Shown piece after piece: positions 1-7,796 of a stretch of 64,000 nt of DNA. The position numbers were made by a program, and so were the translations under genes. Location: the NCBI GenBank assembly GCA_934573735.1, contig CAKTMC010000005.1, positions 41,661-105,660 of the forward strand, written 5' to 3'. Within the stretch, counting starts at the first letter, position 1. Each line of letters starts with the position of its first letter. The notes beneath the pieces were generated by a model, which was given only the letters and a program-made list of their open reading frames with translations, was not told where the DNA came from and ran no database searches. This stretch comes from an uncultured Oscillospiraceae bacterium (GTDB lineage: Bacteria > Bacillota > Clostridia > Oscillospirales > Oscillospiraceae).

Positions 1-2
1 AC

Positions 3-623
3 AGCGGAACCGCCATGCTCACGCAGGGCGCAAGCCGTCCCGCGATTTTCCCCGAGGGGCTCCTCGGACTCGGACTGCGTGAGGCGGCGCAGGCGGTAAA
101 GAGCTGGCGCTATGAGGAGGCAAGTCTCGCCCTCGCCTCGGCAAATGCCTTTTATAATACGCCGGAGCGCCTTTCCGCGCTGCAAAGCTCCGAGCCCTTT
201 GATAATTACTGCACTCGCGGCATTGACTTTCGCGGTAAGACGGTCGGCATTGTCGGGCATATGCACGGCACTGCGGAAATGCGCCGCGACGCGAAGGAGA
301 TTTTCATTCTTGAGCGTGAGCCGCGTGAGGGAGATTATCCCGACCCCGCCTGTGACTATCTGCTGCCGCAGTGCGACGTCGTGCTCATAACCGGAAGCTC
401 GATAATAAATAAGACTCTGCCTCATCTTCTGGAGCTTTGCCGCGACGCCTATACGATACTCGTAGGCCCAAGCGTCCCGATGTGCCCGGACTTGCTCGAC
501 TTCGGCATCGACAGGCTTTCCGGGCTTGTGATAACAGAGCGCGCCGGTATGCATGAATGCTGCGTCAGCGGCGTACACGGCTCCCCTTACGGACACGGCG
601 AGGCATTTTTACTGAAAAAATAG
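3..623 (+). CDS. DUF364 family protein, 3' part only
   Basis: The reading frame is open to the left edge, so the gene begins outside the window and only about 206 residues are seen. The visible protein matches my memory of the DUF364 family (called a putative heavy-metal chelation domain), usually preceded by a DUF4213 domain. The SGTAMLTQG stretch at the left edge is likely the end of that N-terminal domain. The C-terminal half looks Rossmann-like: a GKTVGIVGHMHG turn, then VVLITGSSIINKT and ILVGPSVPM segments. The family is usually found near metal or siderophore ABC transporters, but that context lies outside the window. The gene ends just before a strong hairpin terminator. The biochemical role is not established. 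Confidence 0.75.
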   Translation, partial: SGTAMLTQGASRPAIFPEGLLGLGLREAAQAVKSWRYEEASLALASANAFYNTPERLSALQSSEPFDNYCTRGIDFRGKTVGIVGHMHGTAEMRRDAKEIFILEREPREGDYPDPACDYLLPQCDVVLITGSSIINKTLPHLLELCRDAYTILVGPSVPMCPDLLDFGIDRLSGLVITERAGMHECCVSGVHGSPYGHGEAFLLKK

Positions 624-648
624 AAGGAGCGGATAACCGCTCCTTTTT
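624..648. terminator. Bidirectional Rho-independent terminator
   Basis: A 9-bp perfect stem (AAGGAGCGG / CCGCTCCTT) with a 4-nt loop is followed by a T-run. It sits 1 bp past the stop of the DUF364 gene and 6 bp past the stop of the convergent Ltp-repeat gene, so it can serve both strands. Confidence 0.85.
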
Positions 649-653
649 CATGT

Positions 654-1325
654 TTAATAACCGTTTTGCTCCGCTCCGTAAACAGCTTGTTCATGGGTAA
701 ACTTTTCAAATTCAAGCTGTTGGATTAGACCGTTTCTAGACATAGATGTAAAGCTTAAATATTGCTTGGCGCATCTAACAGCTTGCTCGTTCCAGTCCGC
801 TCCGCAATTATCTGCTCCATATTGAGCCTCTTCACTCGTAAATTTTTCATATTCGAGCTGTTCAACAAGTCCGTCGTGGGAGAAAGCAGATGTTTTCAAA
901 TAATCTTTTGCGCATTTTATAGCCTGCTGTTTCCAGTCAGCACCGCAATTATCAACAGCGTAAATTGCATCTTCACGAGAATACTGCTCATACTCAAGCT
1001 GATCTATCAGTCCTTCACGGGAAAACCCCATAAAACTTAAATATTGTTTAGCCGATTTTAATGCATTTTTTTGTCCTGTTGTAGTATTATCTTCTGGTTT
1101 AACGGTCGGAGTCGGCTTTACTGTTTCTGTAGGTTTAACCGTTTGCATCGGCTTTTCATTTTTAGAAAGGCTATCAGAATTGCTTCCTACTTCTGTGATA
1201 GCTGTGTTTTGCTTATCATTTACCTTTCTATCAGAAGAACCCGGATTTGTAATTACGCCTATGACAAGAAAAAGTACTACCCAAAACCACCACCTGCGAA
1301 ATATTGTTTTTTTGTTTTTAGTCAT
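654..1325 (-). CDS. Ltp-repeat (PF07553-type) membrane-anchored surface protein
   Basis: A 223-residue protein with a short basic start, one membrane segment (about residues 11-27), a Thr/Pro/Lys-rich linker (about 62-78, repeating KPT) and three tandem helical repeats of about 45 residues (about 86-131, 132-178, 179-223). Each repeat has the form AKxYL..S..GLIxQLExExF..E.A.YG(A)xNCGADW. This matches the host cell surface-exposed lipoprotein family, whose best-known member, Ltp of Streptococcus phage TP-J34, blocks injection of phage DNA. Unlike Ltp, no lipobox cysteine follows the hydrophobic stretch, so it is probably anchored by the membrane helix. Start chosen by GAGGAG 8 nt upstream. The gene is AT-richer than the core genes nearby. 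A phage-exclusion role is only an inference. Confidence 0.72.
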   Translation of the reverse strand: MTKNKKTIFRRWWFWVVLFLVIGVITNPGSSDRKVNDKQNTAITEVGSNSDSLSKNEKPMQTVKPTETVKPTPTVKPEDNTTTGQKNALKSAKQYLSFMGFSREGLIDQLEYEQYSREDAIYAVDNCGADWKQQAIKCAKDYLKTSAFSHDGLVEQLEYEKFTSEEAQYGADNCGADWNEQAVRCAKQYLSFTSMSRNGLIQQLEFEKFTHEQAVYGAEQNGY

Positions 1326-1403
1326 CTTTCCATCTCCTCTAATTCTATTTTATTGAGTTTCTCGTCAAATCAAGCCTAAATCATATTAACAGCTTCTACT
1401 TTT

Positions 1404-2081
1404 TTATCTACCGTGATACTTTATCGTAATAAATACTGTAGGCTTAAATACTTTTCCGCCATTAATCAGATTTTTATCTCCTACAATAACGCTTTCGACA
1501 ATATCAGGTTTTTGAAAAATCCCTAAAATCACATCGTTTAAACTGACTTTCTGAACATTTCTAAATCCGGCTTGTCTTATAATTAGCTCAACCTCATTTA
1601 CGTTTTTGCCCACATATCCACCATCAATCACAGGAAGCCTTATGCCGCCTTCCTGAAGCAATTCCCTTTCCCGTTGTTTATCAGGAATGATTTTAAAAAC
1701 CAAAAGACCACCGCCTATAGCTATTGGGAAAAAAGCATAAAGCAACATTAACATTCCAAAATCGGCTCTGCTGCTTTCATTTGAACACATAGTTACTATG
1801 CAAACGAGTAGCACCAGACCAGACAGAACAAGCCAAGAAATAATTGATATTTTTCTTATTTTCTTCCGGATTTTTTGTTCCTTCTCTTCTTTTTCAAGTG
1901 CCTTTAACCGAAACTCCCTCTCAACTTCAATTTGCTTTAGCCGAACATCAACATCGCCTCTTTTTTCGTTATATGGCAAATCAAGCCTTACCTGTGAGTC
2001 ACAATATTCACACGTAATGAATTCTTCATCCCCGTAGACCTTAAAGCTGGCTCCACATTTTGGACATTCAAAAACCTGCAT
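1404..2081 (-). CDS. Zinc-ribbon, two-TM protein with PASTA-like C-terminus
   Basis: A 225-residue protein of unknown function. It begins with a zinc ribbon (C6-x2-C9 ... C24-x2-C27), followed by a charged probable coiled coil (about 45-77), two membrane segments (about 78-98 and 108-131) and a C-terminal region with a PASTA-like pattern (VGKNVNEVELIIRQAGF). An in-frame TTG exists at 2111, but a consensus promoter puts the transcript start near 2110. The ATG at 2081, with GAGGATGGGA in front, is therefore the more likely start. It is AT-rich like the Ltp-repeat gene downstream and may be co-transcribed with it (78-bp gap). It is divergent from the small HTH gene at 2192. Confidence 0.65.
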   Translation of the reverse strand: MQVFECPKCGASFKVYGDEEFITCEYCDSQVRLDLPYNEKRGDVDVRLKQIEVEREFRLKALEKEEKEQKIRKKIRKISIISWLVLSGLVLLVCIVTMCSNESSRADFGMLMLLYAFFPIAIGGGLLVFKIIPDKQRERELLQEGGIRLPVIDGGYVGKNVNEVELIIRQAGFRNVQKVSLNDVILGIFQKPDIVESVIVGDKNLINGGKVFKPTVFITIKYHGR

Positions 2082-2116
2082 AACATTCCCATCCTCGTAT
2101 ATATTATACAACAGAC

Positions 2117-2145
2117 ATTATAGCCCGTATATGGGCAATTGTCAA
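2117..2145 (-). promoter_or_regulatory. Consensus sigma-A promoter with palindromic spacer
   Basis: On the minus strand a perfect TTGACA (2145-2140) and a perfect TATAAT (2122-2117) are separated by 17 bp. The spacer contains a 14-bp near-palindrome (GCCCGTATATGGGC, 2123-2136), a plausible repressor site between the two boxes. It drives the zinc-ribbon gene. The divergent HTH protein is a candidate ligand of the palindrome. Confidence 0.85.
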
Positions 2146-2191
2146 TAACTAGGCATCATTCTACGATATACATATTGGATGGTGATGCGTT

Positions 2192-2395
2192 TTGATATGC
2201 TTTGATAAGCTCTGGGTTACTATGCGAGAGAAAAACATCTCGCAATACAAGCTTATAAAAGATTATAAAGTCAGCACGGGTCAGCTTGACCGACTCCGCA
2301 AAAATGGGAGTGTAAGCACCTATACGCTTAACACCCTATGTACTATACTTCAATGTCAGCTATCCGATATAGCTGAATATACGCCGGATGAATAA
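2192..2395 (+). CDS. Small XRE/Cro-type HTH regulator
   Basis: A 67-residue single-domain DNA-binding protein of the Cro/C1 type (HTH_26-like). The helix-turn-helix is the stretch ISQYKLIKDYKVSTGQLDRL, followed by NTLCTILQCQLSDIAEY, the usual fourth and fifth helices. The start is a TTG at 2192. The nearby ATG at 2185 runs into a stop after six codons, and the N-terminus MICFDKLW fits the family. It is transcribed away from the zinc-ribbon/Ltp pair, with the consensus promoter of that pair in the shared gap, so local regulation is plausible. AT-rich, probably acquired with its neighbours. Confidence 0.75.
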   Translation: MICFDKLWVTMREKNISQYKLIKDYKVSTGQLDRLRKNGSVSTYTLNTLCTILQCQLSDIAEYTPDE

Positions 2396-2447
2396 AAACA
2401 TGAGGTTAGGTATTATGTTAACCTTAGCTCTGTCATATTATGAAAGC

Positions 2448-2482
2448 AAAAACAGCTCCCACACTTGAAGTGTGAGAGCTGT
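2448..2482 (-). terminator. Terminator of yebC
   Basis: A long stem (CAGCTCTCACACTT pairing with AAGTGTGGGAGCTG on the minus strand, one mismatch) ends in TTTTTGC. It lies 13 bp beyond the yebC stop codon. Confidence 0.85.
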
Positions 2483-2495
2483 ATATATTATTCAA

Positions 2496-3236
2496 TTATT
2501 CGGCGTCTTCCCAGTTGTGCCAAACGTTCTGAACGTCGTCGTTATCCTCGAACATATCGAGCATCTTCTGCATATTCTTGACGTCGTCCTCGTTTGTGAG
2601 CTTGATATAGCCGTTCTGGGGCAGCATCTCAACCTGTGCGGAGAGAAGCTTATAGCCTGCTGCGGTCAGCGCGTCGGCAACCGCCGCAACATCGTCAACC
2701 TCGGTATAGGCGGTCATGACCTCGCCGTCAGCCTCAAAATCGGCAGCGCCGGCCTCAAGTGCATCCATCATGACGGTATCCTCGTCAAGCTCCTCGTCCT
2801 CGTTGTCGATGACGATAACACCCTTTCTGTCGAAGGACCAGGAAACGCAGTTTGCAGCGCCCATGTTTCCGCCGTACTTATCGAAGTAGTGACGAATTTC
2901 ACCGGCGGTACGGTTGCGGTTATCGGTCATAGTCTCAACTATAACGGCAACGCCGCAGGGACCGTAGCCTTCATAGACTATCTTCTCATAGTTTTCGGTA
3001 TTGCCTGAACCGAGCGCCTTGTCAATGGTGCGCTTGATATTGTCATTAGGCATATTTGCGGCCTTTGCCTTGGCGATAACGGTCGCAAGCTTGGAGTTGC
3101 TGCGCGGATCTCCGCCGCCGCCTTCCTTGACCGCTACTATCATTTCACGGGCTATCTTGGTGAAGGCCTGCGCGCGCTTTGCGTCAGCCGCTCCCTTCGT
3201 CTTTTGTATGTTGTGCCATTTGGAATGTCCGGACAT
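2496..3236 (-). CDS. yebC: YebC/PmpR/TACO1 family protein
   Basis: A full-length 246-residue member of the YebC family, identified by the N-terminal signature MSGHSKWHNIQKTKG followed by AFTKIAREMIVAVKEGG and the central YEGYGPCGVAVIVETMTDNRNRT. The family has been described both as DNA-binding transcriptional regulators and as ribosome-associated factors that help translate proline-rich stretches; it is cytosolic. AAGAGGAGCG precedes the ATG, a good promoter lies upstream (3290-3318) and a terminator follows, so the gene is probably monocistronic. It lies just downstream of the spore gene cluster but does not appear to belong to it. Confidence 0.95.
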   Translation of the reverse strand: MSGHSKWHNIQKTKGAADAKRAQAFTKIAREMIVAVKEGGGGDPRSNSKLATVIAKAKAANMPNDNIKRTIDKALGSGNTENYEKIVYEGYGPCGVAVIVETMTDNRNRTAGEIRHYFDKYGGNMGAANCVSWSFDRKGVIVIDNEDEELDEDTVMMDALEAGAADFEADGEVMTAYTEVDDVAAVADALTAAGYKLLSAQVEMLPQNGYIKLTNEDDVKNMQKMLDMFEDNDDVQNVWHNWEDAE

Positions 3237-3289
3237 AAAATTTCGCTCCTCTTATGTATAGTAAGAAAATAACACGTTTTACGGCAGAT

Positions 3290-3318
3290 ATTGTATCATA
3301 AACTGCGCAATATGACAA
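3290..3318 (-). promoter_or_regulatory. Promoter of yebC
   Basis: TTGTCA (3318-3313) and TACAAT (3295-3290) on the minus strand with a 17-bp spacer, about 50 bp upstream of the yebC ATG. Confidence 0.75.
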
Positions 3319-3338
3319 GGGCTATTTGCAATTTGAAC

Positions 3339-4835
3339 CTATTTCGTTTTAGGAATAAGCAGCATTTCCCCGGAAGCGGCACAATTTTCACCATTTATGG
3401 CAAAAATCTGCTCTTCGCTTGAGCGATATGCCTTTGCAAGCGCCCAAATCGACTCGCCCTCCGAGCGTACCGCGCTTAATGTCGGAAAGCTGTCATAGCC
3501 TGTGGCGCTATCCTCGTCAAGTTCTGCCGCCGTCACCGCGCTCAGCTCACTCATACTCCGGCAAAAGCAGACGGCATCGACACTGAGCGTAAGAGCTACG
3601 CTGCCTCCCGTGGGATATAGCTTCATCTCGGCGATGCGCATATGCAAAATACTCTCCGCCTCAAGCGGACAATCGGCCTCAAGCTCAAGACTCCGCTTCA
3701 TGACCGAAATTGCGCCGTCCTCGCTGCGGTACAGAATATCGACAAGACACTGTGCGCTCAGAAGTCCCTTGGATATGGCACAGCGGTCAAGCTCAGCAAA
3801 GGCGGCAATGACGTCGCTGCAATTCTCGGGCGTATCAAGGCTTTCGCTGAACGTAAGAGGGAGGCGGCGCGCCTCGCAAGATATGGGCAGAGCGTTTTTC
3901 TCAGTCGAAAAGCTCAGCTCAGCGGTATTGCAATAGATATCCTCGATATAGCTCAGCTCCGTGCTGCCGAAGCACAGCAGCTCCGTCAGGCAGTGCAGCT
4001 CAAGATTTATCGCCTTATCGCCGCTTATCGTGTCGATTATGCTGAAATATGCGCCGTTGATTTCGATATTTGCGGCATAGCCGGGAGCCTCGCTCTCCGG
4101 AACCTCGACAAGCTGCGAAAAGGGAGAGGAGAATTCCGCCGTGAGCGGATAATCTACGCCCTCCGAGCTATAGCAGAGCGCGAGAAAAATATTACCCTTT
4201 ATTATCGCGCGGCCGCCGACCGTCTGAATATCGCTTATCTCATAGTCCACGCTCTGCGACAAGAGCGCCGAGGGCTGCGGCTTCGCCTCTGGGAGGCTGA
4301 ACTGCTCGGTGAAGGCAAAGGTCTTTTCCGTCACGGCGAAAACCGGCGTTATGCTGCAATGCGCGTATTTCTTATGTATGACGCAGGGCGCTTCACCGAT
4401 ATCCGATGAGATACAAAGCTCCTCACGCGAATATGAGCGCAGCTCGCCGCATATCTCAAAGCTCACGGAGAGCTTGCGCGGATTCAGTACCCGTGTTTCC
4501 GCCGCCTTGAGCTCAAGCTTCACCTGCGATAGCTTTTCATCGAGCAAGATATCACTCTCATAATCAAGGCTGAACTCCTTAGATAGCTGCACCGACTGCA
4601 CTGCCCCGCTCTCGGTGACATATAAAAGCGAGGCGCGTATCTCACCGCTGACCAGTATTCCGCGCGCCGTCATGTCCTTGCCCTTGAGAAGCAGCATAGT
4701 CCGAAGCGAGGCGACGCGGGCTATATCTTCATTTGTGTCCGGCACGACCGCCTCGACGGTCTCGGTGCAGCATTTTATCTGGTGCAGGCGCTCGGCAAAT
4801 ATATCTATGCACTTTTTTTCAAAGCAAATATCCAT
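3339..4835 (-). CDS. SPOCS (DUF3794) and LysM domain spore protein, SipL-like
   Basis: A 498-residue protein with successive beta-rich SPOCS/DUF3794-type segments (for example around GILVSGEIRASLLYV, AIIKGNIFLALCYSSEG and LLSAQCLVDILYRSEDG) and a C-terminal LysM motif (about residues 450-495; EGESIWALAKAYRSSEEQIF ... ENCAASGEMLLIPK). This is the architecture of Clostridioides SipL, which binds the coat ATPase SpoIVA on the forespore surface. In B. subtilis SpoVM also recruits SpoIVA, and here spoVM lies 60 bp upstream. The start at 4835 is preceded by AAGGAGAGCGGAA; an upstream in-frame start lacks a site. A role in spore coat or cortex assembly in the mother cell is inferred from domain and context. 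Confidence 0.8.
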   Translation of the reverse strand: MDICFEKKCIDIFAERLHQIKCCTETVEAVVPDTNEDIARVASLRTMLLLKGKDMTARGILVSGEIRASLLYVTESGAVQSVQLSKEFSLDYESDILLDEKLSQVKLELKAAETRVLNPRKLSVSFEICGELRSYSREELCISSDIGEAPCVIHKKYAHCSITPVFAVTEKTFAFTEQFSLPEAKPQPSALLSQSVDYEISDIQTVGGRAIIKGNIFLALCYSSEGVDYPLTAEFSSPFSQLVEVPESEAPGYAANIEINGAYFSIIDTISGDKAINLELHCLTELLCFGSTELSYIEDIYCNTAELSFSTEKNALPISCEARRLPLTFSESLDTPENCSDVIAAFAELDRCAISKGLLSAQCLVDILYRSEDGAISVMKRSLELEADCPLEAESILHMRIAEMKLYPTGGSVALTLSVDAVCFCRSMSELSAVTAAELDEDSATGYDSFPTLSAVRSEGESIWALAKAYRSSEEQIFAINGENCAASGEMLLIPKTK

Positions 4836-4895
4836 TTCCGCTCTCCTTGACGCATTTTTTGTTTTGTACAATCTATGCGCCGGACACGCCGTATA

Positions 4896-4964
4896 TCACC
4901 GTTTAAGCCAGCGCGACAAAATACGCGACAGAAGCTTCGGCAGCTTGACAACGAAAATTTTCAT
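4896..4964 (-). CDS. spoVM: Stage V sporulation protein M (22 residues)
   Basis: A 22-codon gene (MKIFVVKLPK start, then LLSRILSRWLKR) with a textbook GGAGG 6 nt before its ATG. B. subtilis SpoVM is 26 residues and starts MKFYTIKLPKFL. Met1, Lys2, Lys7, Leu8, Pro9, Lys10, Leu12 and Ile15 agree without gaps, including Pro9, which is important for its curvature-sensing helix. The rest is a basic amphipathic helix. In B. subtilis spoVM lies downstream of prpC-prkC-cpgA(rsgA)-rpe-thiN, and the same order occurs here with rpe/thiN replaced by one small membrane protein gene. The product should sit on the mother-cell face of the forespore membrane and recruit SpoIVA. The gene is easily missed by annotation pipelines because of its length. 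Confidence 0.85.
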   Translation of the reverse strand: MKIFVVKLPKLLSRILSRWLKR

Positions 4965-4979
4965 ACCCGACCTCCTTGC

Positions 4980-5168
4980 TCAGCAGCGTCTCATAAGACA
5001 TATTCCGCCCCATATCAGCGCTCCCGCCGCAACTATCCACCAGAATTCCGAGGGCAGAAGCAGCGAGAGTATTATTACAAGCCCAAGTATTATCGCAAGC
5101 AGACCCCAAAAGCCCTTCCCCCTGAAGCTCACAAAAACCGCCCCCTGCGCATATCGTCTTACTGACAT
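4980..5168 (-). CDS. Small membrane protein between rsgA and spoVM
   Basis: A 62-residue protein with two closely spaced hydrophobic segments (about GLLAIILGLVIILSLLL and FWWIVAAGALIWGGICLM) and basic ends. I do not recognise a named family, although small two-helix membrane proteins are common beside sporulation genes in Clostridia. It lies 35 bp after rsgA and 15 bp before spoVM, where B. subtilis has rpe and thiN. No strong ribosome binding site precedes the ATG at 5168; an in-frame GTG about 12 codons downstream is an alternative start. The location suggests co-transcription with spoVM and possibly a sporulation role, but nothing in the protein shows this. Confidence 0.6.
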   Translation of the reverse strand: MSVRRYAQGAVFVSFRGKGFWGLLAIILGLVIILSLLLPSEFWWIVAAGALIWGGICLMRRC

Positions 5169-5203
5169 TATACGCGGGAGGCGGCTTAATAGACTCTATT
5201 CTC

Positions 5204-6088
5204 TTATTTTTCCCAGAATTTATGCTGGGCGCACATCTCATAGAGGCGTGTATATGAGCGGTATCGGCTTTGTCCTATCCTGCCCTCCGAAACCGCCTGC
5301 GTAACGGCGCAGCCCGGCTCCTTCAAATGCGCGCAGTCATTGAAGCGGCAGGAGCCTATAAACTCATCAAACTCCGGGAAGTCATATTGCAGCCGTTCCT
5401 TGGGGATGGTACACATCATCTCGACCTCGAAGGAGGCAAAGCCGGGGGTATCTGCAATAAAGCTTCCGCTCTCAAGCTCATATAGCTCAACATGGCGCGT
5501 CGTGTGCTTGCCACGACCCAAGCTCTTGCTGACCTCGGCGGTGCGGATATTCGCGCCGGGTATCAGGGCGTTTAGAATACTCGACTTGCCGACGCCGGAG
5601 TTGCCGGTAAAGGCGGATATCCTGCCGCGCAGATGCTCGCGCAGCTCGTCCATTCCCTCACCGCTGACGGCGCTTGTACGAATGACGCTAAAGCCTGCGG
5701 CGGTAAAGATATCATAGAGCGAATTTCCCGCGTCAATGTCGGTCTTATTCACGCATATCAAAAGCTCACATTCGGCCTCGGCAGCGATAACGGAGACGCG
5801 GTCAATGAGAAAGGGATCCGTCACCGGGTTTGTGTTCGCGGCGACAAAAACAAGCGTGTCGATATTTGCAACGGCGGGTCTAATAAACCAGTTGCGGCGC
5901 GGCTCAACATGGTCAATGCGACCCTTGCCGTTTGAGTCCAGGCTGCATTTGACCCTGTCCCCCACCAGCGGCGAGGTGCCGTCCAGCCGGAACTTGCCGC
6001 GCGCCTTACATTCAAGCAGCGCATCCCCGGGCTCGGTGCGAACATAGTAAAAGCCGCTGAGCGCCTTGACGATAACTCCGTCCTTCAT
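5204..6088 (-). CDS. rsgA: Ribosome small subunit-dependent GTPase A
   Basis: A 294-residue circularly permuted GTPase acting in late 30S subunit maturation. An N-terminal OB-fold (about 1-65) is followed by G motifs in the permuted order: NKTD (114-117), GNSGVGKSS (162-170), the GKHTTRH switch (193-199) and DTPG (213-216). The C-terminal zinc knuckle has C247, C252, H254 and C260. The length is normal for the family. It starts 6 bp after prkC. The B. subtilis orthologue (CpgA/YloQ) lies in the same place and is a known PrkC substrate, so the pairing with kinase and phosphatase is functional as well as positional. Confidence 0.96.
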   Translation of the reverse strand: MKDGVIVKALSGFYYVRTEPGDALLECKARGKFRLDGTSPLVGDRVKCSLDSNGKGRIDHVEPRRNWFIRPAVANIDTLVFVAANTNPVTDPFLIDRVSVIAAEAECELLICVNKTDIDAGNSLYDIFTAAGFSVIRTSAVSGEGMDELREHLRGRISAFTGNSGVGKSSILNALIPGANIRTAEVSKSLGRGKHTTRHVELYELESGSFIADTPGFASFEVEMMCTIPKERLQYDFPEFDEFIGSCRFNDCAHLKEPGCAVTQAVSEGRIGQSRYRSYTRLYEMCAQHKFWEK

Positions 6089-6094
6089 GCACTC

Positions 6095-7774
6095 TTACCC
6101 CTGCGGACCGGCGGAGACGGTAAGATAAATCTTCGTGTGCTCCGCAATGCTCTCCGAGGCGCTTATGCTCTGGTCAATGACGGTCCCCGGCTCATAGTCG
6201 CTGACGACGCGGTCCGAGCCGCCATAGCTAAGATTGCTGCTCTCGATTTTTGAAATGGCGCTGTCCTCAGTGCTGCCGACAAGGTTCGGCATGGAGACAT
6301 ACAGTATTTCGGGGCCCGCGCTGACCGTAATGGTCACGGTATCGCCCGCCGATGCGGAGTCTCCCGGCGCGGGAATGCTCGCAATGACATAATCCTTGGT
6401 GTAGCTGTCCGAGGCGGCGTTTTCTATCTCGACATTAAAGCCCGCCGCACGAAGATTGCGCATCGCCTCGCGGTAATCGGTATTTGTCACGTTGGGAACG
6501 ACTATTTGGCTGGAGCCTGCGTTTACGGTGATATCCACCTCGATTCCCGAGGGCGTGACCATCATGCTGCGCCCGGCGGCGGGATCCTGATTTATAATGG
6601 TACCCGGCGCGGAGCTGTCGTCCGAAACGTATATTACGTTAAACTTATAGGTCGAGTTGAGCTCCGTATTGCCGATGACTGCGTCATAATTACTGCCGAC
6701 AAAGTTCGGCAGCGGAATACGCTCCGCCGGGGAGAAAACGTCCCTGAGCCAGAAGTTCCAGAGAAATACGAAAAGACCGATGGCCAGAACCAGAAGCCCA
6801 AAGGTGCCGGACATAAAGCTCACGACGCCCGAACGGCGGCGGCGCATTCTGTAGCGCTCCTTGGAAAGCTCCGTGCTCGAACGGACGGGCTTGACGTCCG
6901 GATTTTCGTAATCCTCCTCAATCTCGCCCTGAACGTTGACCGGCGTATGGATAAAGGCCTCCAAATCGCCGAGAAGCGCGTTTGCGGACTGATAACGGGC
7001 GTTTAAGTCCGCGTTCATGGCCTTGAGCGTGATGCGCTCAAGCTCGGTCGGGACGGCGGGATTCTTGTCGCGCGGGGGTACGGGCTTTGCGTTCATATGC
7101 TGAACCGCTATCTCGCCGAGGGTATTGCCGTTGAAGGGCAGCTCCCCCGTCAGCATCTCGTACATCACGACGCCGAGGGAGTATATATCGCTCCTCGCGT
7201 CCGGACACTCGCCGCGCGCCTGCTCGGGCGCGATATAGTGAATAGAGCCTATGGCCTCGCCGTTATTCTCGTAAACCTCGTTTTCGAGCGCCGCAATGCC
7301 GAAGTCGCCGACCTTTATCGTGCCGTCGCGCAGGAGCATGATGTTCTGAGGCTTAATGTCGCGGTGGATTATGCCGCGCTCATGCGCATGGGCGAGAGCC
7401 TTGCTTATCTGCTTTGTGAAATGCACGACCTCTTTCCACGCGACAACGCCCTTTCGTTCCATATACTGCTTGAGCGTTATCCCGTCCACAAGCTCCATGA
7501 CTATGTATTCTACATTGTCGTTATGGCTGACATCGTAGACGGCGACTATATTCGGGTGCGAGAGCATAGCAACGGCGTGAGACTCCGTACAGAAGCGGCG
7601 GCGAAACTCCTCGTCGCTTGCCATATCATCGCGCATTATCTTGACCGCGACATAGCGATTGAGCCTGCGGTCAAGCGCACGGTAAACTACCGCCATGCCG
7701 CCCTCGCCGATGATCTCAAGTATCTCATAGCGCTCGTCAAGCATTTTTCCGATGTATTTATCATTAGTTTCCAT
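6095..7774 (-). CDS. prkC: PASTA-domain serine/threonine protein kinase
   Basis: A 559-residue Hanks-type kinase. The cytoplasmic kinase domain (about 16-275) has the glycine loop GEGGMAVVY (23-31), catalytic Lys45, HRDIKPQN (137-144), DFG (157-159) and APE (182-184). A basic juxtamembrane stretch (RMRRRRSG) leads to one membrane helix (about 317-345) and three extracellular PASTA repeats, each ending in a VDITVNAG/VTITVSAG-like strand. In Bacillus, PrkC senses muropeptides and controls germination, cell-wall growth and translation-related GTPases. It is paired with prpC 22 bp upstream and rsgA 6 bp downstream. All catalytic residues are present. Confidence 0.96.
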   Translation of the reverse strand: METNDKYIGKMLDERYEILEIIGEGGMAVVYRALDRRLNRYVAVKIMRDDMASDEEFRRRFCTESHAVAMLSHPNIVAVYDVSHNDNVEYIVMELVDGITLKQYMERKGVVAWKEVVHFTKQISKALAHAHERGIIHRDIKPQNIMLLRDGTIKVGDFGIAALENEVYENNGEAIGSIHYIAPEQARGECPDARSDIYSLGVVMYEMLTGELPFNGNTLGEIAVQHMNAKPVPPRDKNPAVPTELERITLKAMNADLNARYQSANALLGDLEAFIHTPVNVQGEIEEDYENPDVKPVRSSTELSKERYRMRRRRSGVVSFMSGTFGLLVLAIGLFVFLWNFWLRDVFSPAERIPLPNFVGSNYDAVIGNTELNSTYKFNVIYVSDDSSAPGTIINQDPAAGRSMMVTPSGIEVDITVNAGSSQIVVPNVTNTDYREAMRNLRAAGFNVEIENAASDSYTKDYVIASIPAPGDSASAGDTVTITVSAGPEILYVSMPNLVGSTEDSAISKIESSNLSYGGSDRVVSDYEPGTVIDQSISASESIAEHTKIYLTVSAGPQG

Positions 7775-7796
7775 TTAATTCTCCATTCAGTGCCGC

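Noticed and set aside
4903..5241. A 112-codon minus-strand frame across the rsgA end and spoVM region
   Set aside because: It overlaps the rsgA end, the small membrane protein and spoVM in another frame and has no ribosome binding site; the shorter genes have better family and signal support.
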